Shown in pieces: positions 42,249-50,810 of a stretch of 64,000 nt of DNA; positions within the stretch are counted from its first letter, which is position 1, and every line of letters begins with the position of its first letter. The notes beneath the pieces were generated by a model that was not told where the DNA came from, did not search any database, and worked only from the letters and a program-made list of their open reading frames with translations. The stretch comes from a virus, in the IMG/VR virus record IMGVR_UViG_3300042880_000321, positions 1 through 64,000 of that record. One strand, 5' to 3'. The position numbers and the translations under genes are program-made.

Positions 42249-43305
42249 ACCTGGATTTCCTTATCACTTGCATTTGGCTCATGTAGTCCGTGAAGCTGGC
42301 TGTCAGGAGATCCTGAAGCTGTGCTTCCTTATCTTCGGATTCAATGCGAGCGATCAACTCTTCTCGGTAGTAAGTCTTCTCGCCGAACAGCTCCGGTATC
42401 TTGTACCTTCCGCCGGTAATGTACTTATTATCGACCAGCCATTTGAGGGAGCTGCCGATATTGTCGATACCGTGCGTCGGGTAGAACTCTTCGTCGAAGA
42501 TTAGCTTCATGCCGTTTATTCGGTTCTTATGGACCTTGACAGATACGTCGTCCCCAATTTGGACTTTCTTTCCGTTGATTTCCCTCTCGATCTTAGTCTT
42601 TAACTTGGTTTCGAGTTCTACGTGAGCCCAGAACTTGATAGCCCGTCCGCCCGGTACAACGTCCTTCGGTGAGTAGGGGTTGGCTTTCTGTACGTTATCC
42701 CGGTGTTGACTAATTCCTATCAAGATAGAATTAGTCTTAACTAGCTTCGGCACTAGTAACCGCAAGCGGTTAGAGTGGATTTTGCCGTGTTCCATTGCGT
42801 AGGAGCCGTCTGGATCTTTATCCTCTGCCCGTTTCTTGCTGTCCTCTCCGATCTTTTTGATCGCAGACGCCGGTAGCCATGCTTCGAAGGAATCGACCAC
42901 GATTACAGAAGGAGTCTTGATGATCTCATCTAACGCATCGTAGAGGTGATCTAGGCTCTTTGCTTCCATCGCCTCTAGCTTCGCAGCTAGTTTCGATCCG
43001 AAAAACTTCTCGCAGTTGAAGTTCGACCCGTTCTCCCCGTCGAATATGACGCAGCGATGATCGGCGTAGAGCGGCGAGTTCGCCGCCTCCGCCATTAGCA
43101 TCTTGGCGTGAAAGGATTTACCGCTGCCGGAATCCCCATGCAACCAGACGAACATGCCCGGAGATACGGATTTACCGATCTGGCCGGAGACGTGGAGATC
43201 CATCACGTCGCAGCCGAGGCTTAGGTCTGGGGATGACAGTGCCGTCGTGGACGGCATCGCGGCGACGGCGTCTTCTAGTTGTTCGATATTTGATTTCTTA
43301 GCCAT
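42241..43305 (-). CDS. RecA/UvsX-like recombinase
   Basis: 354 aa. Walker A GDSGSGKS (57-64), Walker B VIVVDSF (134-140) and the RecA hallmark GGRAIKFWAHVELE. Loads on ssDNA and drives strand exchange; T4 UvsX analogue. With SSB, SbcCD and resolvase genes it makes a recombination-dependent replication set. Confidence 0.85.
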   Translation of the reverse strand: MAKKSNIEQLEDAVAAMPSTTALSSPDLSLGCDVMDLHVSGQIGKSVSPGMFVWLHGDSGSGKSFHAKMLMAEAANSPLYADHRCVIFDGENGSNFNCEKFFGSKLAAKLEAMEAKSLDHLYDALDEIIKTPSVIVVDSFEAWLPASAIKKIGEDSKKRAEDKDPDGSYAMEHGKIHSNRLRLLVPKLVKTNSILIGISQHRDNVQKANPYSPKDVVPGGRAIKFWAHVELETKLKTKIEREINGKKVQIGDDVSVKVHKNRINGMKLIFDEEFYPTHGIDNIGSSLKWLVDNKYITGGRYKIPELFGEKTYYREELIARIESEDKEAQLQDLLTASFTDYMSQMQVIRKSRYE

Positions 43306-43504
43306 TGTTTTCCTCTACCAGTCTGATTAAGCCTTCTTCCAAGGCAGTTGGGATATGGACGTGTTTATTAAAGCTGTCTTCCGGGTCGTCGTAGCATGCC
43401 TTGTCGTCCACTAGTCCAGGAAACCATCTACCCTTCCAATGGAACATATCAGGGCGTTTCTCTAGCGGAGCACCTGTAGCCGCCACAACGTATTTCTTTT
43501 CCAT
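43298..43504 (-). CDS. hypothetical protein, 68 aa
   Basis: Start at ATG 43504 (MEKKYVVAATGAPL); the frame extends upstream through the terminator at 43517-43551, so the longer form is unlikely. Small, acidic. Overlaps recA-like gene by 8 nt. Confidence 0.55.
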   Translation of the reverse strand: MEKKYVVAATGAPLEKRPDMFHWKGRWFPGLVDDKACYDDPEDSFNKHVHIPTALEEGLIRLVEENNG

Positions 43505-43516
43505 AATTTCCTCGAT

Positions 43517-43551
43517 AAAAAAAGCCGCCTGCCTATTCCTAAGCAGGCGGC
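43517..43551 (-). terminator. intrinsic terminator after the SSB gene
   Basis: On the minus strand a perfect 9-bp stem GCCGCCTGC / GCAGGCGGC (43524-43532, 43543-43551) is followed by seven T (43523-43517). It ends the SSB transcript; partial read-through would feed the recA-like gene. Confidence 0.88.
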
Positions 43552-43584
43552 CCAACCCACCAACACACAACTCACACAGTTGTA

Positions 43585-44418
43585 CTACTTATCCCAGTCC
43601 GCGTCAAACGGTGCCGAGTCATCGGCTGTGGCGATAGCCGCCACAGCCTCTTCCTTAGCGGCCTGAACCGCTTTGCTCTGTCCTGCTGCTGCCATTGGCG
43701 AGCAGTCAATAAATCGACTCTTAGCCTCGTCATACGGTAGCTTCTTGAGGCAGGCATCCAAGTCAACGGCATCCTTAATAAGATCCGACACCTTGACCGT
43801 TTTACCAGTAGACAAGGTAATCGAGCCGCCGTGCTTGTCAAAATCGAACGATGTAGCCTTATAGAACGTCTTGCCCTCGAAGCTAGCAGCTTCCCAGTTG
43901 AAGGTAACTATGCTGCCTTCAGTCGGATGCATGAAAGCCTTAGCATGCTGTTGATTCGGGCGCTTCGCCTTGTTGACGGCGGCCTTCATCAGTTCTTCGG
44001 TAAAGTTGCGGTACGAGTGATCGAGTACCAGCAACTTCTCTACGGGCGTGTCGTCGTAAGTGATAACAAAGACGTTGAACATCCCCAAACGCTGTGCGCG
44101 TTTCTTGATGTTGTGTGACCGAAGATAATCTTCGATAGGACATCTCTCGCCGAACGTCTGAACACAATCGAAGTAGCGGTTCTTGCGATCTGGTCCCAGA
44201 TCCCGGTGCAAGTAGCAATCTCGCGTGTAGTACAACTTTCCCGGTTCCGTCCGTGGGGAGTTCGTCGTGACGTAAGGCACGACGACCAACTGAACTAAAC
44301 CCGCCTTGTCTACCTTCCATCGGCGATCCTTGGGAATATCGACAGGGTAATAGCTCTGTCCTCCTCCCATACGAGAAAGTTCGCCTTCTAAATTCAAATC
44401 ATCAAATTCGTTACTCAT
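43585..44418 (-). CDS. single-stranded DNA-binding protein (gp32-like)
   Basis: 277 aa from ATG at 44418 (8-nt overlap). Pattern as in T4-type gp32: basic/aromatic core with CYLHRD and CVQTFGERCPIEDY for zinc binding, ending in an acidic tail (DDSAPFDADWDK) that recruits replication partners. A strong terminator follows, consistent with high expression. Confidence 0.75.
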   Translation of the reverse strand: MSNEFDDLNLEGELSRMGGGQSYYPVDIPKDRRWKVDKAGLVQLVVVPYVTTNSPRTEPGKLYYTRDCYLHRDLGPDRKNRYFDCVQTFGERCPIEDYLRSHNIKKRAQRLGMFNVFVITYDDTPVEKLLVLDHSYRNFTEELMKAAVNKAKRPNQQHAKAFMHPTEGSIVTFNWEAASFEGKTFYKATSFDFDKHGGSITLSTGKTVKVSDLIKDAVDLDACLKKLPYDEAKSRFIDCSPMAAAGQSKAVQAAKEEAVAAIATADDSAPFDADWDK

Positions 44419-44824
44419 CAGAGTCAACTCCGTATTGGCCGGTTGTAAATCCACGAATCACCAGTTCGGCCAAATACTTACTGGCGCTTCGTTTAACGTC
44501 GAGTGCGTTAACAATAGCTTTTGTGCCGTTCACGGCAAGTTTAGCTTCGATGACTGCATCTGTCAACGCAACCACCTGAGCATCACATTCAATTCGGGAA
44601 GCGATGCCTCCCTCAGTGACTTTCGCAATCCCGTATTCAATTGGTGCGGCACGCACCTTCATTTCCAGTTGGGCCTTGAACAAGCTCAAGGCTTGTTCGG
44701 CCTTGTGCAACTTGTACAGGTCATCAGCAAGAGACGATTCCCATGCTCCTGTGTCGCTAGCTAGCGACGAGAGAGCTTCGGGTAACTTGTCTACGGTAAG
44801 GTCTAAATCTACTGTTTTCGTCAT
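44411..44824 (-). CDS. hypothetical helical protein, 137 aa
   Basis: Acidic, helical, Ala-rich (coiled-coil-like LYKLHKAEQALSLFKAQLEMK). Begins the SSB transcription unit; AGC-TATAGT box upstream. Possibly an SSB or recombinase partner by context only. Confidence 0.6.
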   Translation of the reverse strand: MTKTVDLDLTVDKLPEALSSLASDTGAWESSLADDLYKLHKAEQALSLFKAQLEMKVRAAPIEYGIAKVTEGGIASRIECDAQVVALTDAVIEAKLAVNGTKAIVNALDVKRSASKYLAELVIRGFTTGQYGVDSDE

Positions 44825-44869
44825 TGTATCAATCCTCTTGGACTAGGTTGGTCATAGGCTAACGGTAAT

Positions 44870-44878
44870 ACTATAGCT
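44870..44878 (-). promoter_or_regulatory. extended -10 box AGC-TATAGT before the SSB unit
   Basis: Minus strand AGCTATAGT (44878-44870), 46 nt before ATG at 44824, overlapping the stop of the clamp-loader gene. No clear -35. One of several AGC/TGC-TATAGT or TATAAT boxes in intergenic gaps. Confidence 0.5.
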
Positions 44879-45818
44879 AACGACTTGCCCAAGCAAGGTA
44901 ATAATTTGCTAAAAATCCCGGTTTCTTTGAATCGAAGAACGGGGCTTTCATTGCCGTGATGACTTTCGCCGCCCTGGCGGCATTCTTACTGCATTTCATG
45001 CAAGTCGCTGCGTACCGCAGCAGCATCCACCGGGCAGTCTCGACTTCGTCGTCCGTCATCTTGGATAGGTAGTCGGTGTAGATGCTTTCCCACGACTCCT
45101 TGCCCGGCCACATGACCGCCTTGCAGATAGGGAACAGGTCATGGGATTCATCGCTGTCGATAGCACAGATCCGTTTCACGGATTCGACTTCGAAGCCGGC
45201 GGCGATACATTGTTCTAAAAGCACTAATGCTCGGCGTGCCGAGCCCTGTGCGGAAGAGGCAATTACCTGTAGCGTCTCTCCGGAAAAGTCGTTAGCTCGG
45301 GCTTCCGTCTCCAGGACGCGTTGCATTAGATCCACTAATTCGGCAGTAGTTAAATTAGCTAACGGCATACCGGTGATCCGCGAGCGGATCGCCTTGTCGA
45401 TTTTCTCCGGTTGCGAGGTGCAGACGAAGAAGTAGACGTAGGCTGGGGTGTCTTCGAACACCTTTAGAAGCCCCTGGAACGCTTGCTTAGAGCACGAGTG
45501 GAACTCGTCGAGAATATACACCCAAGGGCCGCCTCCGAGCGGCTTATAGGCCATGTTGTCCTGGATCGACCGGATATCGTCGATACCGGTCTTCTGGCCC
45601 ATGTTCATTTCGATTATGTTTCTAGGGTCGGTGCAACCGACCTCTGCTGCCATAATCCTAGCGAGCGTCGTCTTGCCTACGCCAGGCTCCCCGTAGAAGC
45701 CGAGAACGTGAGGCACGTTCTTGTCCTTGATGAACTGCTTCAACTGACTGACGGCAACGGCTTGGCCGATGACGGCATCGAGGGACTTTGGCCGGTATTT
45801 TTTGTATAGTTCAAGCAT
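44877..45818 (-). CDS. clamp loader ATPase (DnaX/gp44-like)
   Basis: 313 aa from ATG at 45818 (8-nt overlap). AAA+ motifs: YRPKSLDAVIGQ, Walker A GEPGVGKT (43-50), Walker B ILDEFH (102-107), sensor I FVCTSQ and arginine region AIRSRITG. Opens the sliding clamp. Only one loader subunit is visible, so a homomeric loader or a missing small subunit must be assumed. Confidence 0.85.
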   Translation of the reverse strand: MLELYKKYRPKSLDAVIGQAVAVSQLKQFIKDKNVPHVLGFYGEPGVGKTTLARIMAAEVGCTDPRNIIEMNMGQKTGIDDIRSIQDNMAYKPLGGGPWVYILDEFHSCSKQAFQGLLKVFEDTPAYVYFFVCTSQPEKIDKAIRSRITGMPLANLTTAELVDLMQRVLETEARANDFSGETLQVIASSAQGSARRALVLLEQCIAAGFEVESVKRICAIDSDESHDLFPICKAVMWPGKESWESIYTDYLSKMTDDEVETARWMLLRYAATCMKCSKNAARAAKVITAMKAPFFDSKKPGFLANYYLAWASR

Positions 45819-46404
45819 ACTCTCTCCAAAACAAATAGGCATCAATTACTCGTTCTAGTTCCGCTTCTAAGTCTAGAAGCGTACCGTCGTTCCGTATAAT
45901 GTAGTCGGCTTCCTTAGCCGGGTCTATAGCTACCTCGGATTCGTGTGCCGGGTCAGCAGGCTGTTCTCGCGTGCTTTGCACGCATATCAGCAGGCTGTCG
46001 GGTTGTGCTCGAAGGAAGCATACTTCGTTCGGAAAACGTATGCCCTGGATCGCTGTCCTTTCATCTAGTCGCATTCGGGTATCCATTATCTTTAACCAGC
46101 AATCTTCGCCGTGGAAACGGCGACCGCATTCGGTGCCCAGGAGCCGGAGATAACGGCGAACGTCATCTGAATGACGTTTGACGTAATCGACCCCGAACAC
46201 TGACACTAATGTATTGTATTCCGCCGCCGCATCGGAGCGAAAGCCAATGACTTTTAGGACAGGGTTCAATATAGCTAGTTGCTCGTATACCGGATCACTG
46301 AAGCCCCGAACGGTGAAGTTGTATTTCTTATGCAGGATCTTGCAACACTCGTCTTTTCCTGCATTCCGGTTACCGCAGAATCCGATTACTTTGGGTAGGT
46401 TCAT
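45811..46404 (-). CDS. deoxynucleoside monophosphate kinase
   Basis: 197 aa. P-loop GNRNAGKDE near the start, then the lid-like region and VSVFGVDYVKRH, as in T4 gp1-type dNMP kinases. Raises dNTP supply from dNMPs. Overlaps polymerase and clamp-loader genes by a few nt. Confidence 0.78.
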   Translation of the reverse strand: MNLPKVIGFCGNRNAGKDECCKILHKKYNFTVRGFSDPVYEQLAILNPVLKVIGFRSDAAAEYNTLVSVFGVDYVKRHSDDVRRYLRLLGTECGRRFHGEDCWLKIMDTRMRLDERTAIQGIRFPNEVCFLRAQPDSLLICVQSTREQPADPAHESEVAIDPAKEADYIIRNDGTLLDLEAELERVIDAYLFWREYA

Positions 46405-47798
46405 ATCTCTTTCCCGGTGTAGGCTACTTTGTCGCTCCAGCTAACGTCGCTGACTTCTACTTCTACCTTTAGATCCAGAATCAACCAAGGCCATTTTTTC
46501 CTGAGCTTAGTTGTCATAATCTCGCTGGCCATGCCAACGTATTCATGCAACTCTGCTCTCGGCACTAGGGCCAAGAGCGAATCGTGGATCTCCATAAACG
46601 GACGCGATAGCATCTTCCTCTCCTCAATCTCCTTCTGGATATCGATGATGGATTGGAGTAGACAGTGAAAACTGCTGCCCTGAACCGGGGCATTGATAAT
46701 GAAATTCCGTGTCTCTACGCCCCGCCAAAGGAATCCGGTCAAGTTGTAAAAGTACCCCTTAGCCAGATACTCCCGATACCAGTCTTTCTTCCACTGTGCA
46801 TACGTCCGATACCGTTTGCCCCAGAAGTCGTCTTCGACCGACTTGATATGCGAGACGAAGGTGTCACTGTCCATGTTAGCCACCCATTTCTGTTCGCCTT
46901 CGTCGAACTCAATGCCCAGTCGCTTGATGCCCACAGACGAGAGATGCTCCAGCATCCCTGTCTTCCCTGCCGTCTTCCATAACCTCCTAGCCACATCAAC
47001 GTAATAATTGCCGTAGAACCACCCGAACACTGCATCTCCTTTAGCTGCGGTACGCAGCGTTTTGGCTAATGCCTTGTTCTCGGCGGCCCAGTTATCATCA
47101 TATCTGAAGCACTGCTTCGCGGTAGCCGAATGCATATCGAAACCACTTTCGAGGTTATCGATCATCGTTGTGTCTTTGTGGTAGCAGGCAGCTACGTGGA
47201 CTTCTAGAGCTGAGTAGTCGATTTCGACTAAGTACCACCCTTCTGGGGGGCATACGCATCCCTTGACGTATCGCGTAACTGACTTGTTTCTGGACGGTAG
47301 GTTGTTGAGGTTCGGGCTATCCGCCGAACCTCTGAATGATTTCACGTTGTGTAGGTTTAGGAACCCATGCACCCGCCCCTTAACGCAATCGCGTTCTAGG
47401 GCATCGAGGTAGGTTCCTTTCAGCTTGTAGAGTTTTTGTAACTGCAAAAACTCAGCGACGTAGTCGGAGTCGAGAAGTAGCAATGCATCCTCATCGAGAA
47501 TGTATTTCTTCGACTTCTTCGACTTCTTAGCTCCCGGTAGCTTTAGATGGTCGTATAAAACCCATCCTAGTTGATCTCTGGAATTCAGATTGCATTCGGC
47601 ACCGTATTTCCTCTGCTGCGTCTCGAAAATCGAGTGCTTACGGAGCTTGGACTCTCTATCCCGTATCTCAGCCTGGACTTCGCGTTGGGCTACAGCGAGC
47701 TTGTTTGTGTCTACTGGAAGCCCTTCCGATTCCATCTTCGACAAGGCGATTACGCCTTGATGGAACAGTTTGCTAGCCGAACGTGTTGCAGGTTTCAT
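46401..47798 (-). CDS. DNA polymerase family A, polymerase domain (split part 2)
   Basis: 465 aa. Contains only thumb, fingers and palm: SADSPNLNNLPSR, motif A VEIDYSALEVH (Asp194), motif B region RTAAKGDAVFGWFYG (249-262; usually R..K...FG..YG), motif C EIHDS (His405, Asp406). No 5' nuclease or proofreading domain. These are at 40601 and 36710. Coupled by ATGA to the next gene. Confidence 0.88.
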   Translation of the reverse strand: MKPATRSASKLFHQGVIALSKMESEGLPVDTNKLAVAQREVQAEIRDRESKLRKHSIFETQQRKYGAECNLNSRDQLGWVLYDHLKLPGAKKSKKSKKYILDEDALLLLDSDYVAEFLQLQKLYKLKGTYLDALERDCVKGRVHGFLNLHNVKSFRGSADSPNLNNLPSRNKSVTRYVKGCVCPPEGWYLVEIDYSALEVHVAACYHKDTTMIDNLESGFDMHSATAKQCFRYDDNWAAENKALAKTLRTAAKGDAVFGWFYGNYYVDVARRLWKTAGKTGMLEHLSSVGIKRLGIEFDEGEQKWVANMDSDTFVSHIKSVEDDFWGKRYRTYAQWKKDWYREYLAKGYFYNLTGFLWRGVETRNFIINAPVQGSSFHCLLQSIIDIQKEIEERKMLSRPFMEIHDSLLALVPRAELHEYVGMASEIMTTKLRKKWPWLILDLKVEVEVSDVSWSDKVAYTGKEI

Positions 47799-48055
47799 AC
47801 TTCAGGCCACCCAAGCAATGTCCTTAATTTATTCCTTACAGAAGAAAGCCTAATCAAATCCTTTTCGTAAGACTCGGTAACGAATTTCTCTCTTTTTTGT
47901 CGATAGGAATTTTGTGATCTCAACGACTGCAAACACTCATGGGTGTTCTCAATCGCTGTATCGCACGCAACTATTGCCTCGCGTATGATTTCTTCGTCAA
48001 CGCTAACGAATGTAGGTTGATGCCCTTGCATGGTTATAAATGGGTGTCCTTCCAC
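47795..48055 (-). CDS. hypothetical protein, 86 aa
   Basis: GTG at 48055 is assumed; ATG at 48031 is an alternative. Helical with EEIIREAIVACDTAIENTHECL. Function unknown. Upstream neighbour of the polymerase in a coupled pair. Confidence 0.55.
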   Translation of the reverse strand: MEGHPFITMQGHQPTFVSVDEEIIREAIVACDTAIENTHECLQSLRSQNSYRQKREKFVTESYEKDLIRLSSVRNKLRTLLGWPEV

Positions 48056-48057
48056 GG

Positions 48058-48288
48058 CTATTTCTTTCCTATCTGCCCGCGTGCGTTCCGCACGGTTGCC
48101 GTGTTGCCCTTCACCGTGACGCTACCTGCCAGACGCCCTCGGGCGTCCCTTAGCTGGATCGTCGATTGCTTTACGGTAGCCGTGGCGATGATTCGACCTT
48201 GGCTATCACGGAAACGGATTCGGTCATCGGCGGATGCCGATGCTGTGAATAGTATCACAAATGATACAAAAGTGATTAGTGTTTTCAT
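48058..48288 (-). CDS. hypothetical exported protein with short repeats, 76 aa
   Basis: Signal peptide MKTLITFVSFVILFTASASA, then three copies of a ~16-residue repeat (RFRDSQGRIIATATV, QLRDARGRLAGSVTV, TVRNARGQIG), predicted as a small beta meander. Exported to the periplasm. Unusual within a replication block. Overlaps mazG-like gene by 1 nt. Confidence 0.65.
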   Translation of the reverse strand: MKTLITFVSFVILFTASASADDRIRFRDSQGRIIATATVKQSTIQLRDARGRLAGSVTVKGNTATVRNARGQIGKK

Positions 48289-48644
48289 CAGTATTTCTTT
48301 CCTCCGACCTTGGCCCGATTCTCGGGCTTGTGGTCAAGTCGCTGTTGGTTGTAGGCTGCCTTTTCTTCTAAAATCGTGCCGAGAGGTATGCCTAAGAACC
48401 CGGCCAGATCGAATACACGGATCAAAACGTCGGCAAGTTCTACGGCGACCATCTCCCGGTGCGGGAGTTTGTCGTCTTTAAGTCCTTTGCGATGCCCTTC
48501 GAGAGCTTCCGCACATTCGCTGACGATCAATGCCAACTTGGTTGGCACCACTAACGGATTGAACTCTTGGTCCCACCAACCGGCTTTACGGTTGCTCTCG
48601 TGCGTCTCGACGCACAGTTTGTCTAATACTTCTGCTGTATTCAT
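48288..48644 (-). CDS. MazG-like nucleotide pyrophosphohydrolase
   Basis: 118 aa. MazG/HisE-like helical bundle: ALIVSECAEALEGHRKG followed by VELADVLIRVFDLAGFLG (E..E ... E..D metal ligands). Hydrolyses NTPs or alarmone-type nucleotides; phages use it to alter host nucleotide pools. Confidence 0.78.
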   Translation of the reverse strand: MNTAEVLDKLCVETHESNRKAGWWDQEFNPLVVPTKLALIVSECAEALEGHRKGLKDDKLPHREMVAVELADVLIRVFDLAGFLGIPLGTILEEKAAYNQQRLDHKPENRAKVGGKKY

Positions 48645-49330
48645 AGTTTCTTTCTTTTCTTTACAGGTGCTAAAATTCTAGTCATATCCCACCCTTTCCG
48701 AAATCTAGCATAAATAGTATCGTAGTCAATCCCTACTTCCTTGGCCCATGCCGCAATGCATTGTGTTTTGCCTTCATGCGTCAGAAATACATTACGTGCA
48801 GTGTTTCTATTTTGCTCGGTTAAGGTAGCCCATCGGCAGTTACCTGGTTCGTAGTTACCGTCTCTGTTCGGGTGTCTGTCTAGGGACAAGTCTTTGGATG
48901 GGCGTTCGCCCATATCGGAGAGGAAATTTATAAAACCCTGACCGTTTGGTTCTAACCATCGGTCGCAGACGCGGATTCCGCGTCCTCCGTACCTATGGTA
49001 TTTTTTGTTACTTTTAATATAGCACCGCCGTATCATATTAACCCAACAAATATATTCGACCGAACCACATCCTAGGTGCCTGCTACTTATTCTTTTTATG
49101 GACTCTGATCGGGCGCATCCACAACTGGTTGTTCTGTGCGGTCTTAGCGTGTTGGATTCAATCACTTTTATTTCGCCGCAAACGCACTGACAAACCTGAA
49201 ACGAGTGGTGCGTGTCTTTCGTTCCTACCGGCAACAGAAACTTAGGACCAATGGTCGTGAGACGACCGTTTGTTTTAGGTTCGAAAGACTTGGCAATACG
49301 GATACCGTGTACTACAATAAATTCAGACAT
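48641..49330 (-). CDS. HNH homing-type endonuclease
   Basis: 229 aa from ATG at 49330, preceded by AAGGAG. Cys-pair zinc region (QCVCGEIKV ... SCGCARSE), then an HNH-type core (YHRYGGRGIRVCDRW, LSLDRHPNRDGNYEPGNCRWA) and a C-terminal helix-turn-helix module (WAKEVGIDYDTIYARFRKGW). Own promoter and flanking hairpin; likely a mobile insertion between dnaB-like and mazG-like genes. The same C-terminal module is a separate gene at 59471-59626. Confidence 0.82.
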   Translation of the reverse strand: MSEFIVVHGIRIAKSFEPKTNGRLTTIGPKFLLPVGTKDTHHSFQVCQCVCGEIKVIESNTLRPHRTTSCGCARSESIKRISSRHLGCGSVEYICWVNMIRRCYIKSNKKYHRYGGRGIRVCDRWLEPNGQGFINFLSDMGERPSKDLSLDRHPNRDGNYEPGNCRWATLTEQNRNTARNVFLTHEGKTQCIAAWAKEVGIDYDTIYARFRKGWDMTRILAPVKKRKKL

Positions 49331-49360
49331 CGATGACTCCTTGATAGTCGTTGTGTTCAG

Positions 49361-49405
49361 AAAAGCCGAAAGGGTGAACACCTTTCGGCTTTTCGCATTA
49401 TAGCA
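49361..49405 (-). terminator. terminator of the DnaB-like gene overlapping the HNH promoter
   Basis: Perfect 13-bp stem AAAAGCCGAAAGG / CCTTTCGGCTTTT (49361-49373, 49381-49393). On the minus strand it follows the DnaB-like gene. An extended -10 box TGC-TATAAT (49405-49397) lies directly before it, so transcription of the HNH gene would start inside the stem. Confidence 0.75.
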
Positions 49406-49424
49406 GGTAATATTGATTTATGCA

Positions 49425-50810
49425 TCAAATAAATCGACTGACTAGGTGGAATCTGCCTCGATGCGGAGAACCGGCTACTGCTATATGGCGACTAGGAAGA
49501 TCTGCGAGAAATTCCATCTCTCTCAAGACTATGTAGTTTAGTCTACACACCTGCGATTCGCGTTCGTACTCATTCATGTTGATACCGATAGCCGCATTCG
49601 CATGTGCCCAGATGCCTTTAGAACCGGTGAAATTGACTTTCCCCAACCAGAAGCTAGAATATGCTTCCTTATTCACCTGACTTGCCGTCAGCAATAGTAT
49701 CTTGAACTCAGAACTGATTGCCCGTAGGTTCTTCCAAATATGATCGTGGGCTTCGTGTCCTTCTGTATGCGGGGATTTGGCGATCAATCCTGCGTAATCC
49801 ACGCCAAGAACGTCAGGCACCCACCCCTTGTCGGCCCATGCCGACAACTTACGCCGGATATCCTCCACCGTCATCGTATCTGCCGGTGTCGAATGCAACC
49901 GGAACCGGTTAGGCTCGCCTCTAGCGGCCATAGCCGCCCAGGCGACCTTTGCTTCCTCTACCGTATACCCGGAACTGTAATACTGCTCCTGGAACTCTAC
50001 CGTAAGCTCCTTAGCTTCGTTGTAGTCGATCTTGGTCGGTATCTTAACCTTACCCGCCCTGGCGGGTTTGCCTAACCATGCCGTTGACCAACGCCGTAAG
50101 ACTTGTTCCTGGGATAAGTCGCCGATGTTGAAATAGGCTACCCGAAGTCCTTGAATGAGAGCACGCTGGCATAAGCCCGCTAGGTGCGAACTTTTCCCGG
50201 ACTTATCTGCCCCGCACAGGATAACCAGTGCATCTCTATGGAGCGTAGGGCCAAGCCATTGGCCGAGCGCTGTGTCGGCGGGGAACTTGATAATGGATTC
50301 GTATTGTGTCTTTTCGAATGCCGTTTGCACCGCATCCAAAGCCGTGAACGGCTCTAGATAGTCTACCCGTTGGGACAGCTCCGGTAGCTTGAAGGATTGA
50401 ATGGCATTAGTTGCGGCGGTTATGTTTCCATTGCTGATTGCAGCCGTGATGTTGTCTGCTAGCTGTTTGGCTGCCGTGCGGGAAATCAACTTATGTATCA
50501 GTTCGACGACATAATCGGCTCGCATGGTTACCGGCTGCAAGGAGCCGAGAAAGCGACCGACTAAGTCGGTCGAGGCTTTGTCGGCGGACCTTGCCCAGTC
50601 CGAATAGATGGCAGTTAAGACTGCCGGTCCAGGGGCTTCACCGAACTGCTTGAAATGGTTTAGGCACCATTTGACTACGATATTGCTGAACTTCGAAGGA
50701 AAGCAGTTGTCGGGCAATAGGGTCGCAACGCGACCGAGGGTTTCGGTATCTAGGCATAAAGCAGCGATAACCAGACGCTCATCTTGGCTGTCGTATGTTT
50801 CTATCTGCAT
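49425..50810 (-). CDS. replicative DNA helicase (DnaB-like)
   Basis: 461 aa. An N-terminal helical domain with DERLVIAALCL, then a RecA-type motor: Walker A GADKSGKS (200-207) and Walker B VLGVDYAGLI. Unwinds DNA ahead of the polymerase; pairs with the primase gene just upstream. A terminator follows it. Confidence 0.85.
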   Translation of the reverse strand: MQIETYDSQDERLVIAALCLDTETLGRVATLLPDNCFPSKFSNIVVKWCLNHFKQFGEAPGPAVLTAIYSDWARSADKASTDLVGRFLGSLQPVTMRADYVVELIHKLISRTAAKQLADNITAAISNGNITAATNAIQSFKLPELSQRVDYLEPFTALDAVQTAFEKTQYESIIKFPADTALGQWLGPTLHRDALVILCGADKSGKSSHLAGLCQRALIQGLRVAYFNIGDLSQEQVLRRWSTAWLGKPARAGKVKIPTKIDYNEAKELTVEFQEQYYSSGYTVEEAKVAWAAMAARGEPNRFRLHSTPADTMTVEDIRRKLSAWADKGWVPDVLGVDYAGLIAKSPHTEGHEAHDHIWKNLRAISSEFKILLLTASQVNKEAYSSFWLGKVNFTGSKGIWAHANAAIGINMNEYERESQVCRLNYIVLREMEFLADLPSRHIAVAGSPHRGRFHLVSRFI

